Positions 33,440 through 43,744 of a stretch of DNA of 64,000 bases are shown here, piece after piece (positions within the stretch are counted from its first letter, which is position 1; each line of letters begins with the position of its first letter). Source of the DNA: Maratus speciosus (Eukaryota > Arthropoda > Arachnida > Araneae > Salticidae); assembly GCA_963932465.1 (NCBI GenBank), contig OZ010799.1, positions 281,424,583 to 281,488,582 of the forward strand, given 5' to 3'. A program made the position numbers and the translations under genes. The notes beneath the pieces were generated by a model, which was given only the letters and a program-made list of their open reading frames with translations, did not search any database and was not told the DNA's origin.

Positions 33440-33863
33440 TCGGGTGCCCCAAAAATGACTGATGGAATTAAAATTCCATAACTTGCAAGCGGCGATATAA
33501 AAAAATCTTGCAGCTGTGTTATGTAAGATGTCAGGAGTTTTTATGCTGCGAGTCTCAGTTTGAGTTACAAATAGCATCGATAGATGGCGCTGAAAGCAAT
33601 AACCGCTAAATCCAGGCTCGATTTTTCGGCCTCTCTCTTCTTCCATGGGAAAAAAAAGAGATTAAAATGTATTGAATGGATCCCGAAGTGCCAAAAATCG
33701 GTTCTGGACTGAGCGCCTATTGCTCTTAGTGCCATCTATTGTTTGAAATTCGAACTAAAATCAAGATTCACACTACAAAAACTCCTAACATCATGCATAA
33801 AATCTGTCACCGTTTGGAAGTTATTGAATTTTAAAATCCATCAGTCATTTTTGGGACACCCGG
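33440..33863. mobile_element. GGGTGTCC-type MITE, copy 2
   Basis: Ends TCGGGTGCCCCAAAAATGAC and, inverted, CCGGGTGTCCCAAAAATGAC, with TA on both sides. The interior shares AGGCTCGATTTTT and GCCATCTATTGTTTG with copy 1, so both belong to one family, placed in tandem in a TA tract. Confidence 0.85.
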
Positions 33864-33865
33864 TA

Positions 33866-34800
33866 TATATGTTACGATATCGGGTTACTGGAAAACAAAT
33901 TCGTCGATCTCATAGCGATGTAGATGAAGAAGTTGAACGTAGCATGGAGTTGGCGCATAGATGAACGAACATGTAGTAAAGGAAAATAGAGCAACAGCTT
34001 CGCCTATTTAATTGAACAGTTTAATCTTTGTATACGATGATAATTTCTCATTAAAGATGATTGGCAATCAAGTGGCTTATGACAAAAACAATGGAAATGA
34101 AGAGTGGGATTTCTCCAGGAGACGAGTAACGAATGCAATACTGTTCACAGGATTTTATTCAATAAGATCGGGCAGCAGTTGTCACAACTCACGATGCAGT
34201 GTCATCAATAACGTCGATGTGGAAACATCTATAATCAATAGTAATCATTTGATTACATCAAAAAGGTAAAATCTTTAGAAAAAACATCATTTTTGTCAGA
34301 CACACAGCTAGGCGGCAGTTTACATTTCAAAAAACTCAGCAAAATCCGCTTGAGAAACGTACGTAACTGATTTTTAATTTACAAGCGTAGGAATACAATT
34401 TTGACGTAGTACGCGCTCTAAACCAATTAGGATGCAAAGAAATCACGCCTTGAAAACAGTACTGACAGAGCGGGTGAAGGAATAATAAAGCAAAAATGAA
34501 CCCCGTAATAAAGCGCGGGAAGGTAAATCTCGGCTGGAATAAAAATAAAAATGGCTACCGAAGAACATTCTAAAATGCGAAAGATCGGAAATGGAACATT
34601 TAATTTAAGAATACTAAAAGCGTAATAATTAAGTAAATTAGACAAGTGAGACATTAAATTAAAGGCAATTTAACAGAATTAATGATAGAGATTATTTAAG
34701 AATAAGGATTTAGTGAATATAGATAATTAATTTAGAATAGTACAGGGAAATCGCGGAGATAGATCTAATATTGTAACATATATATATATATATATATATA
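33866..34800. other. unassigned sequence with short frames
   Basis: Short frames at 33,743-33,964 (ending QIRRSHSDVDEEVERSMELA) and 34,012-34,269 look a little more protein-like than their neighbours but match no family I know. A TA tract lies at 34,779-34,800. Confidence 0.35.
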
Positions 34801-35822
34801 TGTTATATAAAAAATTTTACTTTTACTATTCATTTAAATTATTCTAAATTGCCGGCATATTCATTATTTCCTTTTTTTTAAATACGCTCTATTATTTATT
34901 TCTAGTTAAATTCCTATAAATTTAAAACGCGTATCTTAATAATAGATTTATTCCAAAACGTAATCTAAACTTTTAATCCCTTCATTAATTTTTATCGTCT
35001 ACCAAACTGTAAGGTTCTGAACGCAGTTACTTATTTTTCGAATGTTTATCAAAGCCATTTTTACATTTTTATTCTATTTCATCTCATTTTCCCGCCCGCT
35101 AGGCGATAGCATTTTCACATCGAAATCCATCCATTAGCGGCGCCGGGATTCTTTTCTGTGACGTTTCTCGGTCGCTTTCCATTGGTTGTATGACGGATCG
35201 CAGTTTCACTTAGAGTCTCGTTCGTGATTTGGTTTTGCTAGCCTGAAGTTTTCATTTCAATCGGAATTCCTCCGCGCATTCTGATAAATAGCTAGAGCAT
35301 GAGTTCAGTAGTAGATTTTTTGTGCTGTTGAATTGTACACTTAATTTGTTACCCGGTGTCCTAAGCCATGTAGAATACTCCTTTCGTGAATTAACATCTA
35401 TTTCGCATGAGTAACTAGTTCATGCTCGAGTGGAATGCTCTGATTTCTCATACAGTGGGAATTGTTTAATGTTGGTATGTTCTGATGGAATAAACAGTTT
35501 CCTATGACTACGTTTCCAGGTTTTTAATTCGGAAAACCCCAGATTTCTTCATACACCTTTTTTCACCACTCACGCAGCCTAATCTGCCTTATCTTCATCA
35601 TGAATAAATAAGAGTTTGATTGGACTCTACCAATATTATCATGCTCTACAGCTGCTAAATTTTCACAGAGTTGATACCTCCACTAGCGATGCTTGTGCTA
35701 AGTGGTATGATTGCCATACAACATCACCAGCGGCTGATTAATATGTGGTACTAATCCAGGAATATGAAATAAAAAACCCGACGTCATTGTTCGACTTAAC
35801 CCATTAAATTGGTTCGTAATAT
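34801..35822. repeat. ~1-kb dispersed repeat, LTR-like (copy B)
   Basis: Collinear with 10,455-11,466, with scattered substitutions and small indels; the left edge is TGTTATATAAAAAATTT. AATAAATAAG is kept near 35,605. Both copies have TA tracts on each side. Confidence 0.55.
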
Positions 35823-37464
35823 ATATATACATTACAAATACACGTCAAAAATAATAATATATCATAGTCTAATGTACATAATAATGGGCGATATTAGCAA
35901 CAATGCTATTTAAACTGAATGAACAATAAAGATCTGGCACAAACACTGTTTTGTTTTCATACGCTCGCTGACATGCGCCACCTGGTGTGCAGTGGGCAAA
36001 TATCACTGGAAAAGTGTAAGAAAAAACCCCGTTAAGATGTTTTTATTTTTTCACTAAAAGTTTTTGTTTCTAAAAAATTTTTGCATACTTGAGGCGGACG
36101 GAGAGGCGAGCTATATAAAAGTTGAAGAGGGAGAAATTTGATCAGAAATGAAACAGCGATCAGTTTAATTGCATTGGATAAATATTTTTTATGCTATATC
36201 ATTATTGTAAAAGTTTAATTGTCATTCAATAAAAAAAAACTGCCTTTTAAATTTCGGATTTGTATTATTAAAGGATCCTTGAAAAATACAACTGGTTTAA
36301 TATTTTTTAGTTTTGCCTTGTTTATTTTTAGTTTCTGTATTCAATTATTGTTTGCAGAAAAAGATGTAAACCGGACGAATATTTCCCTATTTTTCCATAG
36401 ATATTTGATATTTTTATAAATTGAATTAAATAATATTTCGTGTCATAAATCAACGTGTCAATTTTATTGTAAAATCTGAAAACAAATATTTGTGCCATGC
36501 ATATTCATAAACTCCTACGCATAGTTTATACATACAAATGGGATATAATCAAATAGTGGAGCAAAACAAACCATATTTTACTCGATGTTTCATCAAACAA
36601 TATTTATTAAATCCAATGAAGGAATTTTGATCATATGCGAAAATTCTTGTATGCAATAAGTTATTACGAATACAATTCTCAGTAGTGTTTCATGAAAAAT
36701 GTTTTCTGGATTCGCATTCATATAGTAAAGCAAAATAATGTTAGAAAATGCAAATAGAAACGCTATTGGTTATATAATTACTCGTAAATATAGGTAGGCA
36801 TAAAAATGTTTTAATGATTCGAACTTGATATCACCATCAACATAATAAGAATGAATTTTCCCTGAAATTACTAACAATTTAAATTAAATTATGTATACGA
36901 AAAACAATGTTCAATGTCTTACAATCAAAATTCTGCTGTTAGAAATCTTTATTTGTTTTTCCTCATTTTTATGTTTTGTAATTGCAATATGGACGTATAA
37001 TGCTTCTCATATGTACTCTGATAATGATTAAATTATACCTGATAATGTTTCTAGTTGTGCTAAAGTCTCAGATTTGCAAAAGATGGATATACATGTGTTC
37101 CGTAATACATGCGTTAATTTGACCCTGGTTTAATGAGTTTCAAACTAGAATCTTTTTCAAAGAAATGAAATTAAACATCTTCCACTTAGAAACCTGAAAT
37201 TAAATAAATAAAGATTCCTGAAATAAAAGCTATGGTTCAAAACGTGGTTAACCTGTGTCAAATTGATCCAGATAATACTTCAGATTTGTGGGAAGGTGGC
37301 AGCTATGGATATAGCACATCTGTGCTTTTAGGTGTCGAAACTTTAGAGTAAATCAAATAAGTGACGCAGAGTAATCACTCTAATTCGCATACTTCCGGAA
37401 AATGCATTTCGTTAGCACTTCGTTAGGTTACTTTTAGAGATATATGTATATATATTTTTTAATG
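35823..37464. other. AT-rich intergenic sequence
   Basis: No repeat boundary or gene recognised. A 66-codon frame at 36,219-36,419 is hydrophobic by base composition only. Confidence 0.4.
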
Positions 37465-37708
37465 TTCAACCCCTTGAAGTGTGGTGGTTCATTTTTGGAC
37501 CACTTAATTTTAATTCCTAAACGCCACATTAGCACCAGAATTTTAGAAAGAAACTTTTCCTTTTATTAAGTACGTGATAAAAAATAAAATAAAATAAAAA
37601 AATAAATCAGGTACTTATTTTAAAGTGAATTTCTTTATAAATTCTTGTTCCAGTCAATTACTTCAGCTCTTTTCGAATAGAAGTGCTTTGCCCCTGAAAG
37701 GGTTGAAA
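37465..37708. mobile_element. MITE family Q, copy 2
   Basis: TTCAACCCCTTGAAGTGTGG...CCTGAAAGGGTTGAA, with the GGTTCATTTTTGGACCAC hairpin shared with 22.4 kb. The flanks read TTCAA/TTGAA rather than TTAA. An AAAATA run is inserted near 37,580. Confidence 0.7.
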
Positions 37709-38225
37709 CATACCTGCAACTCTTACAGTAGTCTCCACTAGTGCAAAACGAGATTTTGTATCATTATTTGTTATTTTCTTATGAATTTGTAAAGTTTAAA
37801 TGGGGGGGGGGGGTATTCGGCCATCATGTAGGTGTGAAGGGTGAAAGAAACAATTTTAGGTATGATACTCAGTTCTCCATAATAATATAAATAAAATTAT
37901 ATTTTATAATCTGACATGTTCTAATAGTTATGCGATATAAAACCTACGCTTTTCAAAAGTATTGTCATTAATACCATGATTATTGTTTAAATTATTCCTA
38001 ATATTTTATATTGCAAACCATTATGGCCAAACTACGAATTTTTACGTACTTTTATTTTCGTGTAGAAATATTTTATTTCTAGGATAGCAGAATTTCTATA
38101 ATTGAATAAAAAACTATTTCTGTACAAAAAGTTAGTGGTATTTAAAAATCTGAAGATTGGAAACTATGCTGTAACAATCAAAATGGTACAATAAATATTG
38201 TCATTACGTCATTATGGGGAAATCC
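37709..38225. other. AT-rich sequence with poly(G)
   Basis: A G run lies at 37,802-37,813. Nothing else recognised. Confidence 0.45.
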
Positions 38226-38386
38226 TAGGCGAACGAAAGAGACAGACTGCCGAGGTGTGTTTCGCTTACCACTATTTTCAGACAGTTTGAGTCACGTGAT
38301 GCACGAAAACAGGTGCATTGCGAGCTCACGTGACTCTAACAGTCTAATGCGAAAGACTCTTTTTCTTTAACCTCGAGGAAAGTGAT
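38226..38386. mobile_element. MITE related to 24.7-kb element
   Basis: Diverged inverted ends (CCTAGGCGAACGAAAGAGAC / AAAGACTCTTTTTCTTTAAC) around GAGTCACGTGATGC...GCTCACGTGACTC. The CACGTGATGC core is shared with 24,776-24,786. Confidence 0.6.
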
Positions 38387-38517
38387 AAGCGATTATGTTA
38401 TAATGACAAATTGGCTAGAGTTTAAGTATTTCGTACCAGATATCAGATAAAAAAGAAGATTAAAAATTCACTTGAAACCTGTTATAAAAAGAGTGTGCAC
38501 CAAAAAAGGGCGTTATA

Positions 38518-38600
38518 CAGTCGGACCTCTATTTAACGAAGTAGCTAAATCCTGAAAAAAAGTTCGTTATATGGAAAATTCGTTAAATAGAGAGTCATCT
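38518..38600 (+). mobile_element. pogo-type terminus fragment
   Basis: CAGTCGGACCTCTATTTAAC followed by TTCGTTATATGG and TTCGTTAAATAGAG, related to the ends of the 11.48-13.04 kb element. The right end was not found. Confidence 0.6.
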
Positions 38601-38808
38601 TTTAAAGTACTTTAAACTACATAAAACATATTTTAAGTCCATAAACACTGAATATAATTGTCTGAGCGAAGCGAAGGCTAATACTCAGCGAAATATTACT
38701 GCCCAGACATTTTACAGTCGACTGATTTATATGTTGAGCACCGGACCCATGACGATTCCTGACACAATAGGGAAAAAACACAAGAAAAAATATTGAGTTA
38801 AAAGTGGT

Positions 38809-38829
38809 TAGGGGGGGGGGGGGGGGGTT
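38809..38829 (+). repeat. poly(G) tract
   Basis: Near-uninterrupted G run preceding the minisatellite. Confidence 0.9.
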
Positions 38830-38899
38830 GGAGAATTAAAAAGAGTCGGCGAGGGGGGGAAACTCCTGTTTTGGACTGATTTTGGATCGTGTCATGGGT

Positions 38900-39925
38900 T
38901 TCTGGTGCCGTGGAGTGAGTTGTGTGGAGTGGGTTTCAGAGTTGTGACTATCGTGGAGTGGGTTGTGTGGAGTGGGTTTCGGAGTTGTAAATATCGTGGA
39001 GTGGGTTTCAGAGTTGTGACTATCGTGGAGTGGGTTTCAGAGTTGTGACTATCGTGGAGTGGGTTGTGTGGAGTGGGTTTCAGAGTTGTAAATATCGTGG
39101 AGTGGGTTTCAGAGTTGTGACTATCGTGGAGTGGGTTGTGTGGAGTGGGTTTCAGAGTTGTGACTATCGTGGAGTGGGTTGTGTGGAGTGGGTTTCAGAG
39201 TTGTAAATATCATGGAGTGGGTTTCATATGTTTTGAGTGTGAGGGTTGATTTCAGTGTGAAGGTTTCAGAGTTGTGACTATCGTGGAGTGGGTTGTGTGG
39301 AGTGGGTTTCAGAGTTGTAAATATCATGGAGTGGGTTTCATATGTTTTGAGTGTGAGGGTTGATTTCAGTATGAAGGTTTCAGAGTTGTGACTATCGTGG
39401 AGTGGGTTGTGTGGAGTGGGTTTCAGAGTTGTAAATATCGTGGAGTGGGTTTCAGAGTTGTAAATATCGTGGAGTGGGTTGTGTGGAGTGGGTTTCAGAG
39501 TTGTAAATATCATGGAGTGGGTTTCAGAGTTGTAAATATCATGGAGTGGGTTTCATATGTTTTGAGTGTGAGGGTTGTTTTCAGTGTGAAGGTTTCAGAG
39601 TTGTGACTATCGTGGAGTGGGTTGTGTGGAGTGGGTTTCATATGTTTTGAGTGTGAGGGTTTCAAAGTCGTGTTTATCGTGGAGTGGGTTGTTGTCCGTG
39701 TGAGGGTTTCAAAGTCGTGTTTATCGTGGAGTGGGTTGTTTTCAGTGTGAGGGTTGTTGTCCGTGTGAGGGTTTCAGAGTCGTGTTTATCGTGGAGTGGG
39801 TTGTTTTCAGTGTGAGGGTTGTTGTCCGTGTGAGGGTTTCAAAGTTGTGTTTATCGTGGAGTGGGTTGTTGTCCGTGTAAGGGTTTCAAAGTTGTGTTTA
39901 TCGTGGAGTGGGTTTCATATGGTTT
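38900..39925 (+). repeat. GTGGAGTGGGTTTCAGAGTTG minisatellite
   Basis: Units of about 18 and 31 bp combine GTGGAGTGGGTT with TTCAGAGTTGT[G/A]A[C/A]TATC, and later with TTTGAGTGTGAGGGTT and GTCCGTGTGAGGGTTTC. Higher-order repetition is clear. The open frames on both strands here (up to 130 codons) are by-products of the repeat. Confidence 0.95.
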
Positions 39926-39979
39926 TCCGATGTTTTTATAGGGGTCCTTTCATAGAATGGGTTTCACAGTTTTGTTTTG

Positions 39980-40084
39980 GGGGAGGTGCCCTCTGTGGTA
40001 GGGTCTTTTTCGAAACATCCCAACTCGTATTCACGCTCGAGGTCGAAGGAAAAGCACAGTAAAACCTTCGACGGTTAGGCGGAC
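39980..40084 (-). mobile_element. SINE body fragment 1
   Basis: GGTGCCCTCTGTGG...GTATTCACG...TTCGACGGTTAGG matches the body of the 17-kb SINE; the tRNA-like head is cut off. Confidence 0.7.
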
Positions 40085-40118
40085 GGCCACCACCCCCGCC
40101 GAAATAAAAAAAGGGACT

Positions 40119-40230
40119 TTTGTGTGTGGGGTGCCCTCTGTGGCAGGGTCTTTTGCGGGGGGTGGACCTAACCCGTATTCACGCTCGAGGTCGAAGGAAA
40201 ACCACAGTAAAACCTTCGACAGTTAGGACC
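40119..40230 (-). mobile_element. SINE body fragment 2
   Basis: A second copy of the same fragment in direct orientation (GGTGCCCTCTGTGGCAGGG... TTCGACAGTTAGG), so the pair arose by local duplication. Confidence 0.7.
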
Positions 40231-40234
40231 CGAT

Positions 40235-40870
40235 CCCTGAAAAAGAAGACTTTAATCTTTCTCTCACCCTGAAAAAGAAAACATCGCCCTGAAAAAGAAA
40301 AACTTTCTCTTTATTCTTTCTCTCTCTCTCCCTGAAACCCATTTTATACTTTTCTCTCCCTGAAAAAGAAAACATCGCCCTGAAAAAGAAAAACTTTCTC
40401 TTTATTCTTTCTCTCTCTCTCCCTGAAACCCATTTTATACTTTTCTCTCCCTGAAAAAGAAAACATCGCCCTGAAAAAGAAAAACTTTCTCTTTATTCTT
40501 TCTCTCTCTCTCCCTGAAACCCATTTTATACTTTTCTCACCCTGAAAAAGAAAACATCGCCCTGAAAAAGAAAAACTTTCTCTTTATTCTTTTTCTCTCT
40601 CTCCCTGAAACCCATTTTATACTTTTCTCTCCCTGAAAAAGAAAACATCGCCCTGAAAAAGAAAAACTTTCTCTTTATTCTTTTTCTCTCTCTCCCTGAA
40701 ACCCATTTTATACTTTTCTCTCCCTGAAAAAGAAAACATCGCCCTGAAAAAGAAAAACTTTCTCTTTATTCTTTCTCTCTCTCTCCCTGAAACCCATTTT
40801 ATACTTTTCTCTCTCTGAAACATCGCCCTGAACTTTTATTTTTTTCTCTCTCCATCGCCCTGAAAAAGAA
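40235..40870 (+). repeat. 91-bp minisatellite, about six copies
   Basis: CCTGAAACCCATTTTATACT starts at 40,331, 40,422, 40,513, 40,604, 40,695 and 40,786, an exact 91-bp period. CCCTGAAAAAGAAAACATCG and a CT-rich run make up the rest. Units are almost identical. Confidence 0.95.
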
Positions 40871-40981
40871 CTCACTGTATTCTTTTCTCTCGCCCTGAAA
40901 CAAAAAACAGAGTCAAAGAAAACACACACACCAGAGAAAAAAAAACATTTTTTTTATTTCACCACCTACCTTTCAGAAGGG

Positions 40982-42480
40982 GGGGGGTGGTCTCGAGCGA
41001 ATCCAGCCCGGATTCGAGCGGCCCCAAGTTTTTCTGACCCCCCCCCCTCCCCGGCGCCAGGGAGCGGGGGGGGGGATTCGGTGGCCCTCGGCACTCGAAG
41101 CGACTCGAGCTCGGGACCCTCCCCCTTGGTTCCAAGACTTTCCGTCACCTACCTTTTTTTCAGATGCCACACACGGAGAGGGGGAGTATGTCCGGTGGTC
41201 CTCGGCACTCGAGCGAATCTAGCCCCGGATTCGAGCAGCCCCGCCCCTGAGGGGGGAATTCGGTGGCCCTCGTCACTCGAAGCGACTCGAGCTCGGATTC
41301 AAGCGACCCCGCTCGGACCCCGCTCGTGGTGGGAGGAGAGCGAGATGGGTTTTTTTTTGGGCGAGAGGAGGGCGGGTGGCCCTCGGCACTCGGAGCGAAT
41401 CAAGCCCGGAAGACCTTCCCCACCCCGGACAACCGGTACAAATGAAAATGCAATATATAGATCTCTTTACTATATATGCAGGTGTCGGGGAGGGGGGTGG
41501 GCCCTCCGAGCGACTCCAGCTCGGATTCGAGCGGCCCCCTGTCTCTAATGAAACTCTCGATCCCTCCAAAGCCCCCCGGGGCTCCCTTCCATCTTCTTTT
41601 TCCCCTCTCTCTCTATCCAGCGACCATGGCCCGTCCTTTCCTCCTGCGAACCGCCGAAAGGGGTCAAGCGACTCTTTACACCACGGAGGTTCTCCCACTC
41701 CATACAAGGCCCAGGGCCCCACTAGGGGGGGGTGAGCACCTTTGGACCACTTGCCGCAGATTTGTTAAACCTCACCCTTCCCCAGCCGTGGCACCTCCCG
41801 CCCATTCACGCTCCTGGACCGCAGTGCAACAAAAGCATGCATGAGCGGGAAGCCTCTTCCACCGAAAAGGCGCGTCTCCACGCCTGTCACCCCCCATAGA
41901 AGGGGGGGAGTCGTTGCTCTCTGACAGGGCCCCAGACACCACACACACAAGCAATGTCCATGCAAGGCACCGAGCATCTATCAAAGTCTCCGTATCATCG
42001 GGTACCGTTTAGGCGCTATGCCTAGTCTGGAACTAGAAGAAGGGTTGAATCCTTTTCCGCTCCAGTGTCCCGGGTAACCCGGATAAGGGGTTCCTTGCCA
42101 GAGACCTCTAAAGACCCCGTCGAGAGAACAAAACTCGTTCGGTAGCCTCAGGGAAGTCCGCAGTCGAGAACGGGCCCAACAGTCACCGGGGAGGGGGGCG
42201 AGAGAGGGTACACGAGAAAAACAGAATCGAGCCGCCCCAAGAGGAGGGGGGGAGTGGCCCTCGGCACTCGGACGAATCCAGCCCGGATTCGAGCGGCTCC
42301 CCCGCAGTTTATGACCCCGGCAACTGGAAATAAAGGGAGGGCATTTATAAAAAAATGCGATATATAGATAGCTTCACTATATATGCATGAGGTGGGGGAT
42401 GTTGCCATACACGGGGAGGGGGGGGTAGCCCTCGGCACTCGAAGCGACTCTAGCCCGGATTCAAGCGGCCCTCCCGAGTC
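40982..42480 (+). repeat. GC-rich block with recurrent palindromic motif (left arm)
   Basis: GC content jumps against AT-rich surroundings. GAATCCAGCCCGGATTCGAG-type palindromes preceded by CCTCGGCACTCG recur near 40,994, 41,095, 41,207, 41,275, 41,390, 41,505, 42,261 and 42,437. ATATATAG...ACTATATATGCA appears twice (41,451 and 42,358). Frames up to 155 codons exist on both strands, but overlap one another and follow the motif, so I call none coding. The segment 41,860-42,180 is unique and unidentified. Confidence 0.75.
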
Positions 42481-43169
42481 TCGGACTCTTGTGGTCTGGG
42501 AGCACTGGAGGTGGAACACCTAAAAGGCACACGGCAATGGCACACATCGACTGGAGGTGGAACACACAAAGGAACTCTTCTCAAATCTTTGTTTTCATAC
42601 GAAGGAATCTGGAGCGCTGCAATGAGAATGGAAAACGACATTTTAAAAACAAAAAACAATTTTTAATAACATTTTCAAAAAAGTTGCATGAAATTTCAAA
42701 GACTCGAGATAATATAAGCTGAAAAGGCTTTGGATTGGAACAATCAACATTTCTTGTCCCGATCCATGAGTGTCACATTTAAAGAATAGAGAGAAAATAC
42801 ATTTCAGCCAAAATATTATATTAGATACTTAAAATTAAAAAATTCCTTCAAGACACGACAAAGTTCCTGTAGAAATTAAAACATAGAGATACCAGTTTTT
42901 GATATACTATTATAAAGTTATAGTGTCTGGGAGTATTTTTAATGTGTATTACTCATTAATATATTATTTAATTCATTACTCATTTGCGGGTATGGAGTAT
43001 TTTTAATGTGTATTACTAATTAATATATTATTTAATTCATTACTCGTTTGCGTATTGTTTAATGAAATCAAGAAAATTTTCGCAATGATTGCTTAAATTA
43101 TAACTGTATTAAATTTCAAAACAATTGAATTTAAAACATTTCAAAAACCTTAATCCATTAAAAATAGTT
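42481..43169. other. AT-rich arm segment with 64-bp direct repeat
   Basis: GGAGGTGGAACAC occurs twice (about 42,507 and 42,552). GAGTATTTTTAATGTGTATT begins at 42,931 and 42,995, a 64-bp tandem pair. Mirror at 61,813-62,501. No gene. Confidence 0.55.
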
Positions 43170-43720
43170 TTTATGAAGGGGTCTCTCACTGAATATCAAT
43201 CAAAACATCCAAAGTGTGAATGAGTGTATTTTTAATGCCTGTCTAAGTATAAACATGAACATTTGATAAAACAGATTTTGCCTTTTAATATACTACTATT
43301 AGAAACTGAACAGATCTTCAAAGAATTTCTTTATTGTGGGAAAAAAAAAATCAACTTTTTTTCTTTTTTATTGAATAACAATAATCATAACAAAAAATCT
43401 TACCCAGAGTTGTCAAGTCTCCGGCACACCACTATTATTTTAGAGAAAATGTTGTTCCTTTAAATCGCCCAATTGTTCTAATTAAATAAAACAACATTTT
43501 CTGTCTTAAAATACTTGTATCTAAAAGGCCGGAGACTTGGCAGCTCTGCTTACCATAGCAAATAATTAAAAGTAGGTCATTTTAAACGAGCCATCTATTT
43601 AAAATTTTATAGAAATCCATACATATGTTCTCAAAATATCATGCGCGCGCAATGACTTACAGAGTAATAAAAAGAGTTCTTTTAAATTCAATAATCCATC
43701 AATTCTGAAAAGGTCTGCTC
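43170..43720. mobile_element. diverged foldback element interrupted by MITE
   Basis: The left part (AAGGGGTCT..., AACATGAACATTTGATAAAACAGATT) and right part (ATCATGCGCGCGCAATGACTTA) resemble the two arms of the 11.9-12.6 kb foldback. A MITE lies between them at its centre. Mirror copy at 61,262-61,812. Confidence 0.65.
43405..43548. mobile_element. hAT-like MITE, 144 bp (left arm)
   Basis: CAGAGTTGTCAAGTCTCCGG and, inverted, CAGAGCTGCCAAGTCTCCGG, flanked by CTTACC on both sides. The ends resemble hAT, but only a 6-bp duplication is evident. Mirror at 61,434-61,577; a relative sits at 24.3 kb. Confidence 0.75.
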
Positions 43721-43744
43721 AACAAGCGCAAAAACGTTTTGACA

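Noticed and set aside
33743..34269. Possible exons (73- and 85-codon frames)
   Set aside because: The first overlaps a MITE end, the second matches no family, and no splice signals frame them convincingly.
39121..39606. 130-codon minus-strand and 72-codon plus-strand repeat proteins
   Set aside because: Both are translations of the GTGGAGTGGGTT minisatellite; the repeat unit alone explains the open frames.
41081..41844. Several overlapping 119-155-codon frames on both strands in the GC-rich block
   Set aside because: GC-rich sequence lacks stop codons by chance, the frames overlap in many registers and follow the recurrent motif. No domain, promoter or codon pattern supports any one.
41860..42180. 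Ribosomal RNA gene or spacer
   Set aside because: No rRNA core sequence that I know is visible; rDNA spacer origin stays only a hypothesis.
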